From Nemertoderma westbladi (Eukaryota; Xenacoelomorpha; Nemertodermatida; Nemertodermatidae): a stretch of 64,000 nucleotides of DNA. Below, one piece after another: positions 11,721 through 22,276 of this stretch. The stretch's first letter is position 1; the number at the start of each line of letters is the position of its first letter. The translations under genes and the position numbers were made by a program. The stretch covers positions 1 to 64,000 of the forward strand of contig JAUCBJ010001772.1 of assembly GCA_032718475.1 (NCBI GenBank). The letters are read 5' to 3'. The notes beneath the pieces were generated by a model. It was not told the origin of the DNA. It did not search any database and saw nothing but the letters and a program-made list of their open reading frames with translations.

Positions 11721-12875
11721 CCTTAGCCTAGAGGGCCTCACACAAAAATAATTTTATAAGAAACATTTTATATAGGCCTATATAATATACTACTTCAATA
11801 TTGTTATGTTAATAAACCTTATTATAATAAATTTTCGGAAATATATCATCAATTCCTTACAATTAAATAGGGGCTCTGAGACCGAGGTGCCCCAAAACCC
11901 TAGCCTCACCTTAACAGAGACAAAACAAGCCATTTTATATTTGCAATACTCAATACCCAATACTAAACTAACGTTAATTATTTTTCGCTCACTTTGCTCG
12001 CGATGGTCACATTTTACTAAACATACATTTAAAGATTTTCTTTCCTACCTGTGGCTAAGTGCGATTAAATGACCAAATAATATGAACTATAACGGGCGGT
12101 GCGTGGATCGTGGAATAAGTAAACTATAAAAAAAATCATGCTACGTTGGTTTGAGCATATCTGGGTGAGACGAGACCTGAGGGAGACAAATTCACTAGAC
12201 TACCACAATATCACAACAAACTGTTGTAGGTGTAGGTAGTGTGTTGTGTATCTGGTCTGGTCCTCGTCATGTATTTATTTTTATTACTGTTTTAGATTAG
12301 TAAAAATGCTGCTTGAATCACTACCGGTTCTGTATTGAAACTTTTGTTTGTAAACCAGTCATCTTTTTTTTTATTTATATTTATTTTATACATTCACATA
12401 TCAGACATGTCATGTCCTACAGCTACAGACACATGTATGGAACAAAACTGGAACTCGTCAGACAAAGTTACTCTATGACTAATATATATAATACTTAAAT
12501 AAGCTATTACAGGATAATTCTACATTATGTCTGTCTAGGGGGCCCTGTTTTTGTATAGACCAGTTGTAGACGGCACGGGGAATAATATCATTTTAGCTTA
12601 AACTTTTCATATTACCCATCCAAACTAACTGTTCAAGGCACACAATTGAATATTGCTATTATTTGCAACTATTTTTGTTACTCGGTACAGTCCTAGTCCT
12701 ACAAATGCAATACACAGATACAGCAGCAATACAAAATACTACATTTTTATTAATTTACAAGTTTGTACAGTGAAGTTGTTGAGGCTATGGCTATGAGGAT
12801 TGTATATTATTGGTATATTTGGTTTATTACAGTATATTAGTTAGGGTTAGTTGGTCAGGCCTTAACCATAATTAA
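11721..12875. other. Intergenic, nothing recognisable
   Basis: The short frames here (for example 11806-12072) show no family resemblance and overlap AT-rich sequence. No gene is called. Confidence 0.5.
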
Positions 12876-12975
12876 AACTGTCATGTAACCCTAACCCTAA
12901 GTCATAATCTAAAAAATACCGCTAAATTTCTTATTATGACTTAGGGTGTAGGGTTAGGGTTATATGACAGTTTCA
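12876..12975. repeat. Inverted repeat with telomere-like CCCTAACCCTAA arms
   Basis: The left arm (12876-12912) contains AAACTGTCATGTAACCCTAA followed by CCCTAAGTCATAAT. The right arm (12936-12975) reads ATTATGACTTAGGG... GGGTTAGGGTTATATGACAG, its near-complement with a small insertion. It could be a small foldback element. Confidence 0.7.
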
Positions 12976-13590
12976 ATTAGTGTTTAGTTCGCCACTACTG
13001 TAAATACGACTGTATTTTGTATTGAATTTGTAGGTTAGTAGGTACCCCCTACTCACCCCTACCCCCGTGACATTCCCTACTCTTACTTACTACTTATTAC
13101 TTATATTTCTTATTACTTATTTCTTACTTACAACTGAATACTAAAACTATATTTCATCCTCCCTTGCTATCCATTAATCGTTATTGATTGTACATATTTA
13201 CGACATTACGTCACATTACGCGCTTTCGTTACAATGAGTCACTCATTATCTTCTCATAAAACAATAAAAATACTCATATACACCCTATGCAAATACAATT
13301 GATTGAGTATTTGCAGTCTGTCACCTAACACTGTGGCACCTAATTAGTAGCTCCTTAGGCTGAGGTATTGCAGTACCGGTATTTTTACTGTTAAGTTTAA
13401 AGGATAAGGCATAAATTTACATTTCCGTCTGCGTTGCTTGTTCAGTTCAGTTCAGCAGTTTGTTACGTAATTATTGTTGGGTTTAACTTTGGTATTAATC
13501 TTTAAATTATTTGTCAATTATTTTTAAATGTATATCTAATCTTATCGTCACATATATTCGATTATTTGGGTGTTTTGTGATACTATCGCG

Positions 13591-16500
13591 ATGGGTACCG
13601 GTAATGAAGAGTGTTTGAATCTTAAGTTTCTTCTAGTTGGAGAGGAAGGTTCTGGGAAGACGGCATTGGCCTTAATGTTTACTAGTGGAAAATTCCCGGT
13701 GGTGAGTTTAATTAATATTAATAATTAGTTTATATGATGTGATAGGCTAGCCAAATACATACCGGAATGTAGCTATAATATCTTTTTATAAGTATTTACA
13801 TACTTGTGTGTAAAGTAGCACTTTACAGTGTGATGATCTGAGTTGGTTTGTTACACGAACGAACGTTAGAGAGTGAGTAAAAATAAAGCCACGAGGATCA
13901 GAACACTGTAAAGTACTTTGCAACAAGTATGTATGTAGTTTTATTCCAAAATTTTAACATTACGAAATGATTGTACATATACATTATAAGTGATAGAAAC
14001 TGTACAAATTATATTAGTTGCTGTATAAATAAATGTAAAAATGACATAAATTATGTTATAAATAAGTTAGCTTATATTCTTGGAGCCATGTTATAATAAT
14101 ATACTGTAGCTTGGCCCTACTGGTTATTAATAGCTATACCCCGCCTACCGGTAGGTAATGCAGTAGGCCTATCTGGCTGTCAGGCAATTAATTATAAATG
14201 TCACCTATTGTTTACGTGGTAACCAATGACGCCGTAACTTTACAGCTCGCCGTCATTGGTTACCACATAAACAAGGGACATTTACAACACCAATACAATA
14301 CTAAATGTACAGGCCAAATACAATGCTGTAATGTCCTCTAAAGTTGCCAAGTGCTAAATAACAACTCGCTGTTAATACTAACGGCGTTGAGTAATGTTAC
14401 AATTTTGGAATAAAATTATTTTTTGAACATCGAATAATTGTAAGTTAATTTTTTCTTTTAGGTTTACGCGCCGACAATGTTTGAAGTTTATACTCGGACA
14501 TTCCCAGTCGATAAACAATCCATTGCAATCACAGTGTGGGATAATTCAGGTAAAAATAAAACGATATAGGAAGATTTCATTCCTGGTTCATTTGTTTAAT
14601 GGCCAGAGTTGTGGTAATCGTGTTAATTTTTTTACTTGTTTTTGTGATTACATACCGGTATAGTTTTGTAATCAAAATCACATTTCTTAGTTGAGTTTAC
14701 TGACAACCTGCGTAGCTTGCAGTGCCGGATTAACCTTAAGGCATATAAGGCACGTGCCTTAGGGCCAGCCGAAAATACGGGCCATTTTTTATCAACGAGT
14801 CATTCCTAAGGCACATTCCTAACGAGTCATTTGTAGAAAACAGAGCAAGAAAGTGCATCTTTCGACTACTTTCTATCCCTAAATTTGTGATAGAAAGTGA
14901 AAATTTTGCTCAGTCGAGGGGTCAGCTGCTGTGTTATTAGTTCGAGACCTGATGGCAGGGAAATAATAAAACATTGGTAGTAAAACTTTAAAGTGCTAAT
15001 TATGAACAATGGATAATTTAATGGAATTTTTTTTTCAATTTAATTTTAATTATATTTGTCGTTATGCTCTTAAACTTTCTAGAACAACCACATAATTTTA
15101 GTTGTAGATAAAATAGTTGTTGATAAAGAAGTAACTTCTTGTTACTACTGTAATTTAATTTAACCGAAATTCAGATGTTCTGCCCTCGTGTGTATCGCAT
15201 TTTGCATTCGATGGCATTTTGGGTGCAATTCCTGCAAAACCTAAAACTCTCGGACAGCATAATTGAATTTGGGTAAATTAAAATTAGTGACAAAAAGTGC
15301 TTATTTCCAAGACTGTTATTATCTTATCGAAGAACATTACTTTCTCAGCAAGTCCAAATCTAGATCAGAAATATTATATCTTTGCACTAAGCCCACACTT
15401 TTGGTGTGTTATATTTCTCAGCAAGTCCTGTAAAGATAAGTACCCTGCGAAACCTACCCTACAGAAAATAAATAACACAGTCCCACGATCCGATCAAAAT
15501 TGTCAAATGCTACAGGGACCAGTCAGCCATAAGGGGGCCAACTATAACCCCTACAGAAATGAAATTTTCGAAAATTTACAAATTTTTTTGTAGTTTGATA
15601 GAAGGGCTTTCATAAGGTGATATCGGTTTTCAACATTGAATTATTTTTTGACCTCAAAACTGCTCTTTTCAACAACATAATATATTGCGGATATTTATGA
15701 CTCTCCGTGTAACAAACCTTTTTATCAGTTTGTCCATTTTGACTTTTTTCATTACTAAATTCCCTAACTACTATTTTCTTTTTTACTCAATTGCCATCAA
15801 ACATATACCAAAATGTTCAGCAGCTTTAGGACTACTATCGTTGGTTTTGTAAAGCATTGGCATTTGGATATTCTAGAACCGATGTTGTAACTGCTACACT
15901 TTGTCTATCACAAAATATTTGATTCCCAAAATATAGCCCGGAAATACTAAAACCCCCATAAATTTTTAAAAAACAATAATTTTGTGCTAATAAATAAAAT
16001 TGTTTTAAAGTTTTCATAGAAGATGCCTACATATCTAGGTCCATTTTACCAAAGTCTTCGGTCAAGAACTTCAATGCAGGTGGTATTATAGATCCTTAAA
16101 TATGAGCTAATTTACATAGAAATGCCTCAAAATTTAGAGAATTTTTGAAAAAAACCGACCTGCTCAAAAAGTGCCATATTTTTCGAACAAAGAGTTTATG
16201 AAGCTATCTATACTCAGTTTTCATAGTAAAACTTCACAGATCATTGTGTTAAACTTTCAGAATAGTAGCTTTATAAATAAAACAAATAGATTTGGGGCAA
16301 TGGTCCCATTAATATATTAAAAATTAAAGCCTGAAATTCTACCAAAAGCATTACACTTTTTATAGCAAAGGTTTTATAGGAATAGCATAATATCCCATTT
16401 AGTAATGTTACAATTCTTGATGAAAACTATTTTTGCAAAGTACTTATTATTAAAGTACTTATTGGCACGCAGTCATCAAACGAAAATACTTTATATTTCC

Positions 16501-19500
16501 TTCACAACATTTTCACAATTTCAGTTGTTTTCAGCAGCTTTTTCTTTTGAAAGGGTTTGCGGAAAAATATCAATTTTCGGGCCATTTTTGGAAATTACTA
16601 AAATGTGCCTTAGGGCCACCAGAGGCTTAATCCGGCACTGGTAGCTTATGAAACTTATATATTTCTTTTTATAGGTAGCCATGACTACGACTCAGTCCGT
16701 CCTTTGGCTTACCACGACACCCACGTCATTATATTATGTTATGACGTCACCCATCCGGATTCATTGGCAGCTTGTGAATATAGGGTGAGAGTCAAAATCT
16801 GTTATATATACCGTAATGGTTGGACGATGCTTTCCGAGGCGTCATGGTTACAATCGTGATTGATAAGTGCGGGAGTAAGGGTCTATGCCTCGATACCAAC
16901 AAATATAAATATTAAATTAATTATTATTTCCAATACGCATTTCGGGCGTCACATCCGTCTTCAGGGCTAATTAAAAACAAAAAAGAACAAATTTAAATAA
17001 AATAATCATAATTTACTACAATATAGTACGATTATAAACTATCTATTTTACATATTATATTGTCGTAAATCATTTTATTTAAATTTCGGGCGTGACGCCC
17101 GAAATGCGTATTGGAAATAATAATTAATTTAAAATTTATATTTTTTGGTATCGAGGCATATATAGACCCTTACTCCCGCACTTATCATTCACGATTGTTT
17201 CAAAGTTTGTTTTTGAAGATACGTGGCGCAAATAGCAAGTGAAAAATGTGTTACATATGAAATAAAGTTTCATTTGTTGCTTTGGTTAGAAAACACCGCC
17301 GCTGTAACCTGCTCTTTTCCCTTAATGATTTCATTTAAATTAATTTAAACCTCCCGAACACTTACCATTAATTAATTAATTATTTATTTGTAGTGCCAAT
17401 AAAGTCACTAATATCAAACATTTATATCACATGTTTTTTTTCAATGTAATTGAACTACTACTGGGTCGAGCGAACTCAGACATTGGAAATGAGATCCTTC
17501 CAGGCTTCCCGATTATTCGTTTCTCTCAAATGATTTCGTTTCTCTCAAGTTCAGTATCCATTTCAAGCTGGTCTATATCGGCGTTTGTCATGTGTTGTCT
17601 CCAGCTGATGTTTAGGGCTGCCCTTAGTAGTCTTGTGTAGCAACCATCAATTCGATGTTCAAGTGATTTAGTCAGTGTCCAGGTCTCACCCCCGTATAAA
17701 AATACACTTTCCACTGTGGCTCGAAAGAACTTAGTCTTCAGGTGCCTGGAGAGATCTGATTTCCAGATGGTATCCATTTTTGATAGAGCTACCCAAGCCT
17801 TTGCTTTCCTAACTTCTATGTCCTTTTTGCTACTCTCTATCCATGATCCAAGGTACTGGAAGTCGTCAACCTTCCTTAGTTGATTATTATCAATGGTTGT
17901 CAAGTTTCCATCAACATTAAAGGTCATGAATTCGGTCTTTGTAGCATTTATATGCAATCCAACGTCCTTAGCAGCCCTCTCTACTTTATTTAGTAGAAGC
18001 TGTGCATCTGCTAGCGTATTAGAGAGCAGGGCGATGTCATCCGCAAAGTCGGTGTCTGTGACTGTAGTTTCGGATATCTACTACTTCTGAGTTTTTGTAG
18101 TGTGAATCCAAGTTGTTCTCCATTTGTAGCCATCCTCATTTCATAATCTAATACGATTATGAATAGTAATGGCGCCAATGTGTCCCTTACCTTGCAATAC
18201 TCCAGCCAGGATGGAGAATAACTCAGTTTAAGTTTAAAGCAGCAATAGAAACAGTAAGTCTATAATGAACTCTAAAAACTGCATAGGACACCAAATCTCT
18301 GGATGGCACATTCACAAGAATGCTACGTCGGGTTCATTGTGTCAAGTACAATGCACACATCTCCAACCAGACACTATATAACATTGGAGGTGTCTCATTG
18401 GTTCCCCCAAGCTTGACACTAGAACAAAATCGCCTCCGCTTTGCAGGACATTGCTTTCGCCGTGAGGACCAGCCAGTGCATAATCTTGTACTTTGGCAGC
18501 CTCATGGAGTGAATAAGCATGGTGTACAGCCCATGACTTTCTTGAGACGCATCTTAAAGGACACTGGCCTTGAAAATGCGGATGATCTAGCAAATGTCAA
18601 GGGTGATAGGGAGTTGTGGCGGCGCAATTTTCACGATAAGCTGGCATCACATTCTTAATGCACGCTGCATTACTGCATGCCGATTTTGGCATTATAGTGG
18701 TGGCACAAATTTATTGTTATTCAGATAAAATTCATTTGACATTCGCAAGTTCGAGGTGATCGAATTTGTATATGTATACCCAACATTTTAATATAATATA
18801 GGCTGTCACATGTTTAAATCGTTGAAACCCCAAGTTGACAATGTTTATAAAAATATATGGAACGAAAATAGAACCACAAATCGGCCAATGTGAAGTATAC
18901 CAGGCTTTCTGGTGTTATATTTCACTTTGCAGTTTACCGGTTACCCGGTGTAATTTTATTAAATTTCGGTCGGATTTGTTTTAGTGGTACGAAGAGATTC
19001 GTCAGTATTGTCCCAATGTTCCGATAGTTCTAGTCGGTTGTAAATCAGATTTAAAATCGGACAGAAGAACAGTCGAGTCTTTGGTGAAAAACGGCCAACT
19101 GCCAACATCGGCCAGTCAGGTGAGTCGGGTGGGACCTACCATCGGTGAGGATTAGCCAATCAGGTGAGTCGGGTGGGACCTACCATCGGTGAGGATTAGC
19201 CAATCAGGTGAGACGGGTGGGACCTACCATCGGTGAGGATTAGCCAATCAGATGAGACGGGTGGGACCTACCATCGGTGAGGATTAGCCAGTCAGCATGC
19301 GGGTGTGGTGGTCAGCAGTTCTGATTCTGTGCAGGGATGGCATAACGAAACTAAAAAAATACATACAAATAAAAATAACGAAACGAAACGAAATAATAAG
19401 TGTTTCGATTCGTTTCGTGTTTCGTTAATTAAAAAAGTAATTAATCATAACGATATAAATTTATTAATATATTTAAATAATTAAAAAGTTATAAATAATA

Positions 19501-20935
19501 ATAATAATGATATTCTCCTTAATTGCTGTAATGTAAACAGAGTAAATTATTTCCTTCAATAAAGCAACCTTTATTACCAAGCAGTTTCCGTTATCATTGT
19601 AATGCAACAGTCTAGGGCGGACTACAGTAGAACTGTAATAAGGTACTAAAGGCAATACTGTACTGATAGTAAATTAGTACATACAATAAAACAACTGGTA
19701 TACCTGGCATTTCACCTGCCGGGACATTACGAATGTTACCCCTATAGTGTATGAAACTCAAAAGGGGAATACTGCAAAACGTTTGGGGAGGGGGGGGGGG
19801 GGGGTGGTCAACACCGGACCGGTTCTACATTTTACTACAATATCATGGTGTTGATAAAGGGGCGGTTATATTTAAAACTTTTATTTGATAAAATCAAAAA
19901 TTTTAGAAGAAAACGAGACGAAACGAAAAACGAATTTAAAGTCTATGAAACGAAACGAAAATTTATAGATTGATACAAAACGAAACGAGTATTTGATCGG
20001 ATTTGTAAAAACGAAACGAAATTGAAATTTCTTTCGTTTCGTTTCGTTTCGTTTTGCCATCCCTGATTCTGATTTGGTAGTCGGACAATTTAATAGTTTT
20101 GAACACTAAATATCAATCTATAGAGCATTTCACCAAATATCTGTCTGTCCGTTTCAAGGTATCTTAAGAACGGCTGAACCGATTGCCTCAATTTTTGTCA
20201 AATTGTTGTAAATTCAATGAGTCACCATCGGACCTCTGCGCCTCCGTTACCTCTGGAGTCCGTATTAACTTTCGCACTGAATGCGTTGGATGGTGACTCA
20301 TACAAAAAATACCTTGAAACGGACAGACGGACGGACAGACAGGCAGACAGACATTTGGTGAATATATTTGGCTCTATAAATTGATATTTAGTGTTCAAAA
20401 CTATTAAAATGTCCGTCTACAAAATTTCGATGTGTTTTTATAAAAATTAAAGTTTGTATAGCATTTTACATGGACGCGCACATGTTTTTTTGACAACCCA
20501 ATATTTTAATAAATTTTCAACGTCATTTTCATATTCGAACAAAATAATTATAATTATATTTATATTTATGCTTTTATTTTTCGTACACGCATGGTGTTAT
20601 TGTTTATTTTATTTCAATAGATATATTTACCGGTAAATAAATATTCTTCCATGCAGGGTATGCAGACTGGTATTCGAGTGAAGGCGACAGTGGCCCTAGA
20701 ATGTTCCGCCATGACCGACAGTGACTCAGTAGACTCGGTATTTAGATGGGCTGCCCTCTCTGCGATCGGCCAGAAACACAGTCTGAAGAACGCCGAGTGC
20801 TCATTGCCAAGACGACGCTATTCCTTGCGAAGGTCTCCCGTAGTAACAAACTATCAGGGGATTGGTGACGTCCCAAAGAGAAAAGCCGCGACCACAGAGG
20901 ACATCAAGAAGTCGTCGTCCTGTGTCCTGCAATAA
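13591..20935 (+). CDS. Rnd-type Rho GTPase, five exons, predicted GTPase-deficient
   Basis: Exons are 13591-13701, 14462-14549, 16675-16784, 18985-19119 and 20657-20935, all GT-AG, giving 240 aa. Rnd proteins are atypical Rho GTPases that stay GTP-bound and antagonise RhoA-driven contractility at membranes. The P-loop GEEGSGKT is at 17-24, switch I APT at 40-42, switch II WDNSGSHDYDSVRPL at 63-77, VGCKSDL at 120-126 and ECSA at 163-166. The tail is polybasic and ends in the CAAX box CVLQ, which favours farnesylation. WD-S-GS, GCKSDL and the long basic tail resemble Rnd1/2/3 rather than RhoA/Rac/Cdc42. Ser68 replaces the catalytic Gln (Ras Gln61) and Glu19 replaces Ras Gly12. Introns 2-4 hold most of the local transposons. 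Which vertebrate Rnd is closest cannot be settled by eye. Confidence 0.88.
13794..13937. repeat. Imperfect inverted repeat in Rnd-type gene intron 1
   Basis: TACATACTTGTGTGTAAAGT... CTTTACAGTGTGATGATC on the left pairs with GATCAGAACACTGTAAAG... CAAGTATGTATGTA on the right, around a 50-base loop. Arms are about 42 bp. It may be a small MITE. Confidence 0.65.
14198..14285. repeat. Hairpin in Rnd-type gene intron 1
   Basis: TAAATGTCACCTATTGTTTA plus CGTGGTAACCAATGACG pairs with CGTCATTGGTTACCACATAA plus ACAAGGGACATTTA. Arms of about 37 bp surround a loop of about 15 bases. Confidence 0.7.
14720..16640. mobile_element. Non-autonomous hAT-type transposon, 1.9 kb, in Rnd-type gene intron 2
   Basis: The ends are CAGTGCCGGATTAACC and GGCTTAATCCGGCACTG, close inverted repeats of a classic hAT form. 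Flanks are GTAGCTTG (14712-14719) and GTAGCTTA (16641-16648), an 8-bp duplication with one mismatch. The subterminal CACGTGCCTTAGGGCC / GTGCCTTAGGGCCACC is also shared by the two ends. The 1,921-bp interior has no transposase frame, only short unrelated ones, so it depends on a transposase elsewhere or is dead. Confidence 0.9.
16850..17198. mobile_element. Foldback element with about 105-bp inverted arms
   Basis: The left arm (16850-16957) runs ACAATCGTGATTGATAAGTG through CGGGAGTAAGGGTCTA to CAATACGCATTTCGGGCG. The right arm (17094-17198) is its near-complete reverse complement. The central 140 bp is AT-rich. It lies in Rnd-type gene intron 3. No clear target duplication could be set. Confidence 0.8.
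17526..18215 (-). pseudogene. Non-LTR retrotransposon reverse transcriptase fragment, frameshifted
   Basis: Reading leftwards, the fragment gives GVLQG, then after a frameshift DTLAPLLFIIVLDYEMRMA, then after another FADDIALLSNTLADAQLLL, followed by LHINATKTEFM, VDDFQYLGSWI and LYGGETWTLTKSLEHRIDG. These are motifs of the palm (FADD catalytic pair) and thumb/connection part of a LINE ORF2. The endonuclease and 3' part are missing. At least two frameshifts make it dead. It sits in Rnd-type gene intron 3, antisense to the gene. Confidence 0.85.
18237..18658 (+). pseudogene. C-terminal fragment of a related LINE ORF2
   Basis: The frame gives LDGTFTRMLRRVHCVKYNAH, then LRFAGHCFRREDQPVHNLVL, then WRRNFHDKLASHS and a stop. 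This is the usual C-terminus of the same LINE class as the adjacent minus-strand fragment. Upstream codons (AAIETV... TKSLDG) contain stops. The two fragments overlap in homology but differ in sequence, so they come from two copies in opposite orientation, not one inverted copy. Confidence 0.8.
18885..18984 (+). repeat. Remnant of the GTGAAGTATACCAG repeat before exon 4
   Basis: CAATGTGAAGTATACCAGGC, then GTTATATTTCACTTTGCAGT, matches one unit of the 57.7-59.3 kb array. It lies directly upstream of the Rnd-type exon 4 acceptor (TTTGTTTTAG at 18984). Confidence 0.65.
19111..19295 (+). repeat. 44-bp minisatellite that copies the exon 4 end and its splice donor
   Basis: The exon 4 boundary GGCCAGTCAG|GTGAGTCGGG is repeated as AGCCAATCAG|GTGAGTCGGG or GTGAGACGGG at 44-bp spacing (donors at 19120, 19164, 19208, then a GATGAG variant at 19252 and a decayed end at 19296). 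The rest of the unit is TGGGACCTACCATCGGTGAG plus GATT. Three donors are intact. The array starts exactly at the intron boundary. Confidence 0.93.
19332..20065. mobile_element. Non-autonomous hAT-type element in Rnd-type gene intron 4
   Basis: It begins CAGGGATGGCATAACGAAAC and ends CGTTTTGCCATCCCTG. Flanks are ATTCTGTG (19324-19331) and ATTCTGAT (20066-20073), matching at 6 of 8 positions. Both ends carry subterminal repeats of ACGAAACGAA in inverted orientation, which could be transposase binding sites. A G17 run lies near 19788. It is 734 bp and non-coding. Confidence 0.82.
20086..20418. mobile_element. Foldback MITE, about 330 bp
   Basis: The left arm CGGACAATTTAATAGTTTTG, then AACACTAAATATCAAT and CTGTCTGTCCGTTTCAAGGT, is answered by ACCTTGAAACGGACAGAC... 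ATTGATATTTAGTGTTCAAA. Inner blocks ATGAGTCACCATC and GATGGTGACTCAT extend the pairing. It sits 20 bp downstream of the hAT element. Confidence 0.8.
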
Positions 20936-21135
20936 TTCTGTACCGGTAACGGTAATAGGCCTCTATCTCAATATAAACATGTTTTAATTAATTTTTAAAT
21001 TCATTTTGTGCAAATTTTGATATGAATGTCAATAGAAAAGATTTTTTACAATAAATTCCCTGTTTCACCAACAGATTAATTATTATTAACATCCACGATC
21101 ACCGACACAACCCCGTGAGAGCGACATCTGGGAGG
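20936..21135. other. 3' flank of the Rnd-type gene
   Basis: A candidate polyadenylation signal, AATAAA, follows at about 21050. Nothing else is recognised. Confidence 0.4.
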
Positions 21136-21255
21136 GAGGGGACTTTCTAGGCTCGACGCAATACAAATTTATCCCCTCCAGGGTAAAATCGACGGAAATA
21201 ACAGCTGATTACTCCCAAAAATAAAACTGTATAACCTGTTCTACATTTCCAGCCA
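21136..21255. repeat. Dispersed repeat family with AAAAATAAAACTGT...AACCTGTTCTA
   Basis: Shared blocks CTCCAGGG, AATAACAG.TGATTA.TC, CAAAAATAAAACTGTA and CCTGTTCTA recur at 23455-23680 and 42590-42740. The copies differ at their ends and no termini could be set. Confidence 0.65.
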
Positions 21256-21269
21256 ATTTTGAATCTTAC

Positions 21270-21301
21270 CATGGCCTACTTAAATATTTAAGTAGGCCAT
21301 G
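21270..21301. repeat. Perfect 32-bp palindrome with flanking 8-bp direct repeat
   Basis: CATGGCCTACTTAAAT followed by ATTTAAGTAGGCCATG is an exact palindrome. ATCTTACC occurs at 21263-21270 and again at 21302-21309, so a 31-bp palindromic insert is bounded by an 8-bp duplication. Confidence 0.9.
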
Positions 21302-21417
21302 ATCTTACCTTCTGCAAAATTATACTGCCTATACATTTATTTAACTTATTGCTATCAGCTTATTGTTTGATTTGATTGATTGATTGGTGAGCTCGTGTAT
21401 TTGCTTAATAATATACA

Positions 21418-21441
21418 CCCCCCCCCCCCCCCCCCCCCCCC
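21418..21441. repeat. C24 homopolymer
   Basis: There are 24 consecutive C just before a SINE. Similar long runs occur at 2321, 11638 (as G) and 22278. Confidence 0.85.
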
Positions 21442-21524
21442 ACCGTTGGTACACCATTTTGGTCCAAAATATGTCGAAATTATTTTTATGATCTATTATA
21501 ATGCACGATTAATCAGAAAACCGC

Positions 21525-21755
21525 TCAATAGCTCAGTTAGTTGAGCGGCGGGCCTGCAATCTATTGGTTGTAGGTTCAGCCCCGCCAGGGTCCACTCAGC
21601 CTTTCATCAACTGGGATCGATAAAATGAGTACCAGTTAAATAACTGGGAGCAAAACTTGGGATAGGAGTAGCGCCCACCCCTACCCTCGGGTAGCAGCTA
21701 TCGAGAGAGGAGCCTTTGGGTGGCCTCCGGCTTCGGCCGACTGTTTGCTTGATAT
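21525..21755 (+). mobile_element. tRNA-derived SINE
   Basis: The head has a pol III A box (ATAGCTCAGTTAGTTGAGCG) and B box (GGTTCAGCCCC, about 21573-21583) at tRNA-like spacing. The body carries AGTACCAGTTA, GGGTAGCAGCTATCGAGAG and GAGGAGCCTTTGGGTGGC and ends CCGACTGTTTGCTT. The copy at 59398-59623 has the same plan, which fixes the family. Confidence 0.85.
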
Positions 21756-22276
21756 ATAATGAAAGGTCGATTATCTCCAAATATTTTTTTTATGAAATTG
21801 TCAACTTCAAATCCCTACTACTTTTACAATTTTTGAGCAATTTGTCTGAAACAATCCGGTGGGTGTCTACATAGCCACCCTGCATAAAAGTAGCAGACAA
21901 CTTTTCGAAATTTTATGTTAATAAAATTTAATACTATTTATACTGTAACAAACCTTAATTTGCAGCGCCACCTAGCGGTGCCGAATTATTTTCACAAAAT
22001 TTCGCCTGATAGTTATGTTGCCCCTTCTTTGATCTATCATATAAAAAAACTTTCATGTGATTCGATTCAAAACTGTAAAAGCCTTAGGGTTTTAAGCGCA
22101 ACCAAGTTTTTTTTATTGTTAACTAGTATTAACTAATATTAAATAGCGAAAAAAAAATTTTTCTGACCTGTCATGTAGAATAGCATCTTAGGCACCTATA
22201 TTCCAAATTTTAGCCAAAACCAAACAATTTTGAAACGCTGAGAGTGATAAATCGAAGAGTTGTCCGAAAATGTTGT

